A stretch of DNA of 11,148 bases from an uncultured Clostridia bacterium (GTDB lineage: Bacteria > Bacillota > Clostridia > TANB77 > CAG-508): the NCBI GenBank assembly GCA_947623615.1, contig CANQHH010000025.1, positions 1 to 11,148 on the forward strand, written 5' to 3'. Of the stretch, positions 1-6,662 are shown one piece after another. Position 1 is the stretch's first letter. Each line of letters starts with the position of its first letter. Position numbers and translations under genes: made by a program. The notes under the pieces are model-generated. The model was not told the origin of the DNA and did not search any database. It saw only the letters and a program-made list of their open reading frames with translations.

Positions 1-984
1 AATGGAAAAAGAGATGAAAATGAGCAAACAGTAAGTGGAGTATCAGTAATGTTATTAAATAAAAATACAAACTCAATTGTTAAAGACATTAGTACAAACC
101 AAGATAAGAGTGTTTTAACAGGAAGTGATGGAAAATACGAGTTTGGAAATTTAACACCAGGTGAATACTTTGCAATATTCTTATATGATTCAGCAAGATA
201 TAGTTTAACAAAATATCAAGCAAAAGATGTAGACGCTTCATTGAATTCAGATGCTATTGATATAAATATGAATGTTGACGGAAAGAGAACTATTGCAGGT
301 ATAACAGATGCTATAAAAATAACAAATTCAAATATAAGAGATATAGACATTGGATTATATACTTCAGAAAAATTTGATTTAAAGATTGACAAATATATAT
401 CAAAAGTAACTTTATCAACTCCAACAATTGGAACAAAAACAACTGATTATAATAACAAGAAAATTGCAAAAGTTGAGGTTGCTGGAAAAAATTTCGGTAA
501 ATCTAGTGCAGTTATAGAATATAAAATAGTAGTGACAAATGATGGCGCTGTACCAGGATATGCTAGAAAAGTAGTAGATTATTTGCCAGAGGGCTCAAGT
601 TTCAGCACAGATATGAATGAATCATGGTATTTATCAGAAAATGGTAATGTATATAACTCAAGTTTAGCAAATGATAAAATAAATCCAGGAGAATCTAGAG
701 TGTTAACATTAGTTTTAACTAAGAAAATAACAGAAAGTAGCATAGGCGTATTAAATAATAATGCAGAAATATATGAGGCATATAATGAGTTAGGATTAAA
801 AGATATGGACTCAACTCCTGCAAATGCAGTAGAAACAGAAGATGATATGTCACAAGCAGATGTTGTAATATCCCTAACAACAGGAGGAGGAATAATGTAT
901 ATAACATTAGGTTTAGGAATATTAGTATTGTTAGGCTTTGGAGCATATGAAGTAAAAAGAAGAGTACTAAAGAAGAGAAAATAA
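1..984 (+). CDS. C-terminal part of large cell-surface protein with SdrD B-like and DUF11-like domains (protein A, 5' partial)
   Basis: The frame is open from base 1, and its first residues (NGKRDENEQ) are already the end of a calcium-loop motif of an SdrD B-like domain, so the gene starts upstream and the Met at 49 is internal. Seen (residues counted from base 1): SdrD B-like beta-sandwich about 1-100, with the typical GKYEFGNLTPGEY strand pair; DUF11-like domain about 125-290, opening with FDLKIDKYISKV and containing EYKIVVTND, NNNAEI and DSTPAN followed by EDD; one hydrophobic segment about 298-318; basic tail KRRVLKKRK. Lys128 or Lys131 with one of Asn252-254 could form an intramolecular isopeptide bond (inference from related domains). 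No LPXTG is present; SLTTGGG sits just before the membrane segment, where a sorting motif would be expected. Likely a structural stalk or adhesin anchored in the membrane or wall, with its bulk outside. It is 15 bases upstream of B, so the two are probably one operon. It is a paralogue of the gene at 6663 (49/100 identities in the shared domain). Ligand unknown. Confidence 0.88.
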   Translation, partial: NGKRDENEQTVSGVSVMLLNKNTNSIVKDISTNQDKSVLTGSDGKYEFGNLTPGEYFAIFLYDSARYSLTKYQAKDVDASLNSDAIDINMNVDGKRTIAGITDAIKITNSNIRDIDIGLYTSEKFDLKIDKYISKVTLSTPTIGTKTTDYNNKKIAKVEVAGKNFGKSSAVIEYKIVVTNDGAVPGYARKVVDYLPEGSSFSTDMNESWYLSENGNVYNSSLANDKINPGESRVLTLVLTKKITESSIGVLNNNAEIYEAYNELGLKDMDSTPANAVETEDDMSQADVVISLTTGGGIMYITLGLGILVLLGFGAYEVKRRVLKKRK

Positions 985-994
985 GGAGGGAGGT
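983..994 (+). promoter_or_regulatory. Doubled Shine-Dalgarno site for gene B
   Basis: The sequence AAGGAGGGAGGT starts inside the stop codon of the upstream gene and holds two overlapping anti-16S matches: AAGGAGG (983-989) and GGAGGT (989-994). They end 10 and 5 bases before the ATG at 1000. Both spacings are usable. The site fixes the start of B and suggests strong or coupled translation with gene A. Confidence 0.85.
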
Positions 995-999
995 CAAAT

Positions 1000-3900
1000 A
1001 TGAAAGGGAAAATTATAAAAATAACTTCATTAATATTTGCTGTAAGCTTAATAGTATTTGGAATATATAATATGGTGAAGAGTGCAGTAAAGATGGAAGA
1101 ATCAGTTTCAAGTGTTTCCAATCCGATGCAAACAGCGGTTGCAGCTCCTACAGGATACAATTTCCATATAGATATATGTGAATTCGAAGCACTTACTCAT
1201 AACTCATATGGAATACCAACATATGAAGATTACCAAATATATTGTATTGAGCCAGGGGCAGCAATACGTTATGCAGACTCTTCAATTAGGTACGCAGAGG
1301 CAAAGGCATTAGAGGGGAAAACATATCAAAATGGACATGGTTGTGCACCAACACCAAGCGAAGGGGCAAAAACATGGCCAGTATATACACCAGTTGGAAA
1401 ATATGTTTTACCAGTAGCTGCAGCATACATAGTTTCAGATGAACCAATAGGTGTAGCCGATTTGGAAAAACAAAATGCAATACATAATTTAAGAAATTCA
1501 GGAGCAGATGAAGGTTTAATTATAGGTAGTGGTGTAAGCCACGTTGGAGGACCATCAATATATGATCAAGAAGCTTTGGACTATTATAGCTATGATAAAG
1601 CTGTTAGAGGAAAAGGATTACAACCATCAGATAGCACAGATAAATCAAAAATAGTTCCAAAGGCAGATCAAGTAAATAAGGAATATACAACAGGACCATT
1701 CAAAATAACTTATACAAATGCTAAATATGGAAATATAGCATTTGGTGGAATCTCAGACATGCATATAATTGGATATAACAGCAAAAAAGAGAAAGTAAAA
1801 GATAATATAAAAATTGAAAGAATTATCTTAAAAGATACTGCAACAGGAATTGATGGAAATTCACTGGTTCCACAATATTTTGAACCAAGTGCAGATTTAA
1901 AAGTGGATGAAACACCACAAGTATATCCAGCATCAGGACAAGAATTTCAAGTAGTATATAAAGATCCAAATGAAAACTTAAAACCAGATGATCCAAATAG
2001 AGTTGCATATATTTCATTAAAAGTTAAATTTAAATATATGTTAGCTGATGGTATGTATACAAAATTAAAAGGAACTAAATATACAGTATGTTACAATCAT
2101 TCTCATGTTACACACTATCATGACGATGAACCATGTTATTCATGTAAAACAACATGTTATTTATCACAAACAAAACAACAATGGTTAATAGCAGCAGATG
2201 CTATAAGAACAATATATGAGGAGGAGATAGATGTAGGTTTAACAGAATTACCACCACCACCAGAAGAAGAACAATCTCCACCACCAGGTGAGCCAACACC
2301 ACCACCAGATGAGCCAACACCACCAGATGAGCCAACACCAGAAGAACCATTACCAATAACAATGGATTTAGGTGGTCATGTATGGATAGATGCAATAGCA
2401 ACTAAAGAGTCAAAAGTTGATGGTATAAGCAATACAGAAGGTAATGTTGATAAACCAGTAAAGAATGTAAAAGTAACATTATATGAATATGATAAAGAAA
2501 GTAAAACTTCTACAGTTACAACTTTAATGTCAGATCCAACTGAATCAGGAATTTCAGATACTAAAATAATGCATAGAGTTAATCCAACTTATACGGATGA
2601 GAAAGGTAATTATCTATTTGAAGGATTAAATTCAATGAAGAAATATTATGTATTATTTGAGTATAATGGTCAAACATATTTACCTACAGAGTACTTAAAA
2701 ACAGGAAATGATGAACAATATAATTCAGTATCTCAAATGGTAAATGCAGAGCTATATAATACTGATATGTGGAAAGTTACATCAAAAGGAACAGAGGCAT
2801 TTGATACTGAAACAGAAAATGGTGAAGCGTTAATAAAAGGTACTGAAAATGTTGAAACAAGATTAGACTACAATAATAAATTTGCAGAAATAGGATCAGC
2901 ACCAAATAATTATTTAATTACAAACAATATAGGATTAATAGACGGAAAATACAATACAGCATTTACTCAGCTAGAATTAATGGGATACACATTAAATGAT
3001 GAAGGTAAATATCAAAAAACAGGAATGCAATTAGTAGATGGATATTTATATGATGAAATGGGATTGTTAACTGAAGAATATTCAGAAGGAGAAATTTCAA
3101 AGGCTGTAAGAGAATATATTTTAAATAATAAAAAATATCCTGATAATAAAGCAATGATTGAAATATATAATAAAATTATAAGTGCAAATGGAAATGATAG
3201 CCAAATAGCACAAAAATTACAATTTATTGCAGATTGTACAATAAAAGCATATTCTGGATCACCATTATCAGAGGAGAAACTTGGAAAAATAGATTTATAT
3301 CCAGTATATGATTATATAATTGTTAATGATGAGGTAAGTGGTCAGAAATATGAAACTGCTGAGGAAGCACAAAACGGAAATTATCCAATGGAAACATCAG
3401 TGATAGATGGTATTCTATATAAACCAGTTTATCCAGGACAATTCTTTGTAAACTTAGGTTTATGGAAGAGACAAGAGTTCGATGTATCAATTAAAAAGGA
3501 TTTATATAGAGCAACAACAAAAATAAATACTAAAACAGCAGTATATAAATATGATAAGAGACAAGATGAAGAAAAATTAGAAGAAATTGCAAAACAATAT
3601 GGAGAAGACAGCCAAGAATATAAAGATGCACAAGCTAATTTGTTCTGGGATATAAATGTAAGAATGTCAGATTATGAAGGATATTATAATTCCGGATATA
3701 ACAGAGAATTATATAATTCAGATTATGAATATAAAGCAAGTGAAGAACATCCAGGAGATGACTTAGAGGTATTTGTAACATATAAAATTACATTAAGAAA
3801 TACATCTTTAAGTGTAATAGGAAAGATAAATGAAGTAGTAGACTATTATGATAAAGAATATACATATAAAGACAATCTATCATGGATAATCTATAAAGAT

Positions 3901-6384
3901 TCTAGTGACTCAACTCAATTTGAAACAGTAGATGATAACACATATTATGAGTTAATGACACAACAAGATTTAGATAATGTAAAAGCTACAGATTACATAA
4001 AAACTAAAGGAAATGATTCGAAAGAACCATTAACAGCAAAAGCTACTGGAGCATCTACAACAAGTAAATATCAAGAAGAAAGAGGAACTAAACCAAGTGA
4101 TGTTACGAATATGTATAATGCACTATATATTAGAGGTTTAGAGAATAAGAAATTGATATCTGGAGAAAATGCGTATATTTATTTAACTTTCCAAGTAAAT
4201 AAAGATGAAAATGGCAGAATAATACTTGATGAAAATGAAAATACACCAAAATACAATATAACAGAGGTAAATGGACATACTACATACTATAAAGATGGAA
4301 CAGAATTACCAAATAAAGTTACAAAAGGTGCAAATGACATAGCAGGATTATTAGACGTAGACTCTACACCGGGTAACTTAGTGGCAAAAGATTTTGATGA
4401 CATCAAATATGAGAAGAATTTTGAAGATGATACAGATAGAGCAAGAAGCTTAAGAGTTATTATCTACAGAGACGAAGAGGGTAATCCTATTAAGAGACAA
4501 GCAAATGGTACAGCGTGGGAAGATGAGAGAACAGAGGCATCAGGAGAGTCAAGTATAGGAAATGGTGTAAGAGACGAAAAAGAAAGAAAGATAAGTGGAA
4601 TTACAGTTCAATTAGTTGAAAAAGCAATAAATGGAAAAGAATACGTTTGGTCTGAAACAACAACAGATGCTGATGGTCATTACAACTTTGAAAATTATAT
4701 TCCAGGTGATTATGTAATAAGATTCTATTATGGTAATAATAAAGATACTGTTTTAACAAATGTCGCAGATAGCGAAGTAAATACAGTTCTAGGCGAGACA
4801 GGAAAAAATGTTGTATCATATAATGGTCAAGACTTTAAGTCAACTGTATATCAAAAAGGAATGACACAAAATGATATAACAAATGCATATTCACTAACAA
4901 CAAAATATAATGGATACAAAGATGTAAATACACAAAATGAGTCAGGAACTTACGGATATGATATATACGAAGCTGATAAAACTGAAAACAACTTATCTGA
5001 TGCAAAAGACTTATGGACAACAACAAATAAACTTGAAAGAGTATATAGAGATGCAAATGTAACAAAACAAGACATTCAAGGCAGACAGGCAGTTATAGAT
5101 TACAGTAAAGAAAATGTAACTAACCATATTGCAGAAGTTTTAGCATCACCATACACAGTTCCAACATACGAGAAATTAATAAGTGACACAAATGCAAGTG
5201 GTGCATACAGTAAAGACAATATGAATGCATTAATAGAGGAACTTATCAATAAAACATACATGACAGCTGAAACAGGTGTTATAGCAATAGAATTTGAGTA
5301 TGACAGACAACAAAGTGAAGGAACTGACGAATCTAATGGTAGTGACAGATATCTATATGGAAATGACATAAATGGTAAATATGTATTAAATAATATAGAC
5401 TTAGGATTACAAGAAAGACCAAAATCACAGATGGAAATAGATAAAGCAATATCAAATATTAGGGTTGAGCTTTCAAATGATACAATATTATTTGATGTAA
5501 ATAAATCAGGAGACAATGTGATTTGGCAAGATCATGAAGAATATGATTTAGGAAGCAAAAAAGACTCAACCGGAAAATATAAAGAATATTACGATGATGA
5601 AACCAAAGACAGATATTCATATAGAGACGAAATTAAAGACCTTATAACTAAGACAGACAAAGGTTTGGTACAATTAACTATGGATGAAGAGATAATGCAT
5701 GGTGCAAATATTTACATTACATATAAAGTAAAAGTATCAAATGTAGGTGAAGTAGATTATGAAGGCACAAATTACTATTACTTAGGAGATGTACAAGGTG
5801 CAACACAAGTAACAACACAAGCAAATCAAGTAGTTGATTATGTAGCAAACAACCTAAAATTTGAAAGTGAAAATGCAGATAATAACGGATGGAGCGTAAT
5901 ACAAAAAGATGAATTAATGCCAAATAAAACAGATTTAGCAAATGATAATCTTGTAAATGCAAACTTAGAGAATAATGTAAGCAAATATAACAATGTAATA
6001 CAAACTGCAGATTTAAGTCAATCACTAAAACCAGGAGAAAAGACAGATGAGAAAGCATTAAATTTAACTCAATTAATAACAATTGAAAATACAAGTGATG
6101 ACTTAACATATAACAATATTTTAGAAATTGTAAAAACAAGTAATACAGCAGGTAGAAGAATGGCATATTCTGTAGTAGGAAACCAAAATCCTGCACCAAC
6201 AGAGGCAGATGGAACAATAAAAGAGATTGTAGCAACAGAAGTTGATGCTAGTGTAGCAGAAAAAGTAATGATTTTACCTCCATTTGGTAATATGCAAATT
6301 ATTTATTACACATTAGGAATTGTAATAGGCGTTATATTAATAGGTGGAATAGTATTTATCATTAGAAGAGTTATGAAAAAATAA
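1000..6384 (+). CDS. Giant modular surface adhesin with possible thioester head, Cys/His segment, Pro-rich stalk and two SdrD/DUF11-like modules (protein B)
   Basis: Complete, 1794 aa; the start is fixed by the doubled Shine-Dalgarno. Domains by residue: basic N-end and hydrophobic signal 8-26, with possible cleavage after Ala29 or retention as an anchor; head domain about 50-410. In the head, YCIEPG (Cys82) and KQNAIHNL (Gln158) resemble the Cys and Gln motifs of bacterial thioester adhesin domains, but the usual Trp after AI is His162. Residues 364-386 hold four Cys and four His. A Pro/Glu/Thr linker spans 418-451. Module 1: SdrD B-like 457-560 (YTDEKGNYLFEGL), mixed and helical region 565-800, DUF11-like about 822-1150 with DSTPGN 1121-1126 and EDD 1142-1144. 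Module 2: SdrD B-like 1166-1290 (TAWEDE, TTDADGHYNFENYIPGDY), mixed and helical region 1290-1430, DUF11-like about 1466-1758 (LGLQERPKSQMEIDKAIS). C-end: LPPFGN, hydrophobic 1767-1787, RRVMKK. Inferred role: surface display with a distal binding head. Candidate isopeptide pairs are Lys832 or Lys833 with Asn1086, and Lys1482 with Asn1705 or Asn1706. Probably co-transcribed with the gene before it; a terminator follows directly. The ligand and the sortase dependence are unknown. Family level is fairly sure, the thioester assignment moderate. Confidence 0.9.
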   Translation: MKGKIIKITSLIFAVSLIVFGIYNMVKSAVKMEESVSSVSNPMQTAVAAPTGYNFHIDICEFEALTHNSYGIPTYEDYQIYCIEPGAAIRYADSSIRYAEAKALEGKTYQNGHGCAPTPSEGAKTWPVYTPVGKYVLPVAAAYIVSDEPIGVADLEKQNAIHNLRNSGADEGLIIGSGVSHVGGPSIYDQEALDYYSYDKAVRGKGLQPSDSTDKSKIVPKADQVNKEYTTGPFKITYTNAKYGNIAFGGISDMHIIGYNSKKEKVKDNIKIERIILKDTATGIDGNSLVPQYFEPSADLKVDETPQVYPASGQEFQVVYKDPNENLKPDDPNRVAYISLKVKFKYMLADGMYTKLKGTKYTVCYNHSHVTHYHDDEPCYSCKTTCYLSQTKQQWLIAADAIRTIYEEEIDVGLTELPPPPEEEQSPPPGEPTPPPDEPTPPDEPTPEEPLPITMDLGGHVWIDAIATKESKVDGISNTEGNVDKPVKNVKVTLYEYDKESKTSTVTTLMSDPTESGISDTKIMHRVNPTYTDEKGNYLFEGLNSMKKYYVLFEYNGQTYLPTEYLKTGNDEQYNSVSQMVNAELYNTDMWKVTSKGTEAFDTETENGEALIKGTENVETRLDYNNKFAEIGSAPNNYLITNNIGLIDGKYNTAFTQLELMGYTLNDEGKYQKTGMQLVDGYLYDEMGLLTEEYSEGEISKAVREYILNNKKYPDNKAMIEIYNKIISANGNDSQIAQKLQFIADCTIKAYSGSPLSEEKLGKIDLYPVYDYIIVNDEVSGQKYETAEEAQNGNYPMETSVIDGILYKPVYPGQFFVNLGLWKRQEFDVSIKKDLYRATTKINTKTAVYKYDKRQDEEKLEEIAKQYGEDSQEYKDAQANLFWDINVRMSDYEGYYNSGYNRELYNSDYEYKASEEHPGDDLEVFVTYKITLRNTSLSVIGKINEVVDYYDKEYTYKDNLSWIIYKDSSDSTQFETVDDNTYYELMTQQDLDNVKATDYIKTKGNDSKEPLTAKATGASTTSKYQEERGTKPSDVTNMYNALYIRGLENKKLISGENAYIYLTFQVNKDENGRIILDENENTPKYNITEVNGHTTYYKDGTELPNKVTKGANDIAGLLDVDSTPGNLVAKDFDDIKYEKNFEDDTDRARSLRVIIYRDEEGNPIKRQANGTAWEDERTEASGESSIGNGVRDEKERKISGITVQLVEKAINGKEYVWSETTTDADGHYNFENYIPGDYVIRFYYGNNKDTVLTNVADSEVNTVLGETGKNVVSYNGQDFKSTVYQKGMTQNDITNAYSLTTKYNGYKDVNTQNESGTYGYDIYEADKTENNLSDAKDLWTTTNKLERVYRDANVTKQDIQGRQAVIDYSKENVTNHIAEVLASPYTVPTYEKLISDTNASGAYSKDNMNALIEELINKTYMTAETGVIAIEFEYDRQQSEGTDESNGSDRYLYGNDINGKYVLNNIDLGLQERPKSQMEIDKAISNIRVELSNDTILFDVNKSGDNVIWQDHEEYDLGSKKDSTGKYKEYYDDETKDRYSYRDEIKDLITKTDKGLVQLTMDEEIMHGANIYITYKVKVSNVGEVDYEGTNYYYLGDVQGATQVTTQANQVVDYVANNLKFESENADNNGWSVIQKDELMPNKTDLANDNLVNANLENNVSKYNNVIQTADLSQSLKPGEKTDEKALNLTQLITIENTSDDLTYNNILEIVKTSNTAGRRMAYSVVGNQNPAPTEADGTIKEIVATEVDASVAEKVMILPPFGNMQIIYYTLGIVIGVILIGGIVFIIRRVMKK
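2290..2349 (+). repeat. In-frame proline-rich tandem repeat in gene B
   Basis: Imperfect units of 21, 18 and about 18 bases encode EPTPPPD, EPTPPD and EPTPEE, inside a Pro/Glu-rich stretch covering residues 418-451 (2251-2352). Near-identical DNA units can gain or lose copies by slippage. The peptide would be an extended, stiff spacer separating the N-terminal head from the SdrD-like stalk. Confidence 0.85.
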
Positions 6385-6390
6385 AATGAA

Positions 6391-6431
6391 AGATTAGGGA
6401 GCTTAAAAAGTTAAGTATCCCTAATTTTTTT
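6391..6431 (+). terminator. Rho-independent terminator of the A-B operon
   Basis: ATTAGGGA (6393-6400) pairs perfectly with TCCCTAAT (6418-6425). Inside it, CTTAA (6402-6406) pairs with TTAAG (6411-6415) around an AAAG loop, with a small internal bulge between the two stems. A run of seven T (6425-6431) follows. It begins about 7 bases after the stop of B, so transcription of the upstream pair should end here. Confidence 0.92.
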
Positions 6432-6440
6432 AAAAATTAG
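6421..6440. repeat. A/T inverted repeat overlapping the terminator tail
   Basis: CTAATTTTT (6421-6429) and AAAAATTAG (6432-6440) are perfect 9-base inverted arms separated by two T. The left arm overlaps the 3' half of the terminator stem and its T-run, so this pairing competes with the terminator hairpin. With only two bases between the arms, a real hairpin would open a few inner pairs. Its function is not evident. Confidence 0.6.
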
Positions 6441-6443
6441 TAA

Positions 6444-6469
6444 GTATACAATAATGAAATTATGTATAC
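6444..6469. repeat. GTATAC-armed inverted repeat upstream of gene A'
   Basis: GTATAC (6444-6449), a bulged A, then ATAAT (6451-6455) face ATTAT (6459-6463) and GTATAC (6464-6469) across a GAA loop, giving 11 pairs with one bulged base. No T-run follows, so it is not a second standard terminator. It lies about 130 bases upstream of the predicted -35 box. It could be a protein-binding site, a 3'-end stabilising hairpin or chance in AT-rich DNA. Confidence 0.5.
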
Positions 6470-6599
6470 CATTTTGAGATATTTGAGATTTTTGTTACCA
6501 TAATCAAAATTTTGTAACATAAATTTAATATTTGGTATTCTTGCATAAATATCCGTAAGAAAAATGTAAAATCGTGGCAAATCTGGAAGTCATTTTAAG

Positions 6600-6627
6600 T
6601 TGAAAAATGTTGTAAAAGCGTTATAAT
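6600..6627 (+). promoter_or_regulatory. Predicted sigma-A promoter of gene A'
   Basis: TTGAAA (6600-6605, five of six bases matching the consensus) is separated by 16 bases from a perfect TATAAT (6622-6627). A start site near 6634 would give a leader of roughly 29 bases ending in a good Shine-Dalgarno. With the terminator upstream, this makes A' the first gene of a separate transcription unit. Confidence 0.75.
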
Positions 6628-6650
6628 TAAGATAAGACATATTATGAGAA

Positions 6651-6656
6651 AAGGAG
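6651..6656 (+). promoter_or_regulatory. Shine-Dalgarno site of gene A'
   Basis: AAGGAG lies six bases before the ATG at 6663. It fixes that Met as the start, and the Met is followed directly by a typical signal peptide. Confidence 0.88.
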
Positions 6657-6662
6657 TTAAAC

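Larger units (their letters stand above)
6385..6662. other. Intergenic region between gene B and gene A'
   Basis: This 278-base gap is the only non-coding stretch of any size. In order it holds an intrinsic terminator (6391-6431), an A/T inverted repeat overlapping the terminator's T-run (6421-6440), a GTATAC-armed inverted repeat (6444-6469), a doubled TTTGAGAT (6473-6480 and 6482-6489), a TGTTAC/GTAACA inverted repeat (6493-6498 and 6514-6519), a sigma-A-type promoter (6600-6627) and a Shine-Dalgarno (6651-6656). I see no credible small gene or structured RNA between 6520 and 6599. Confidence 0.75.

Noticed and set aside
49..984. Gene A as a complete 311-aa protein starting at the Met at 49
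   Set aside because: The same frame is open to base 1 with clear SdrD-like residues before this Met, there is no Shine-Dalgarno before it, and no signal peptide follows it.
982..1002. A and B as one gene split by a frameshift or nonsense mutation
   Set aside because: A ends in a membrane segment and basic tail; B starts with its own doubled Shine-Dalgarno and signal sequence. They are two complete units.
579..1160. Minus-strand open frame of 193 codons
   Set aside because: It overlaps the end of A and the start of B antisense, has no convincing Shine-Dalgarno, and its hydrophobic Leu/Ile/Phe-rich text is what the complement of AT-rich Asn/Lys/Glu codons gives.
5717..6235. Minus-strand open frame of 172 codons, very Leu-rich, like a membrane protein
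   Set aside because: Shadow of B; Leu and Tyr runs come from complementing AAT, CAA and GTA codons. No independent start signals.
6512..6541. Alternative promoter TTGTAA, 18 bases, TATTCT
   Set aside because: Weaker boxes and spacing than TTGAAA-16-TATAAT at 6600-6627, which also lies closer to the start codon.
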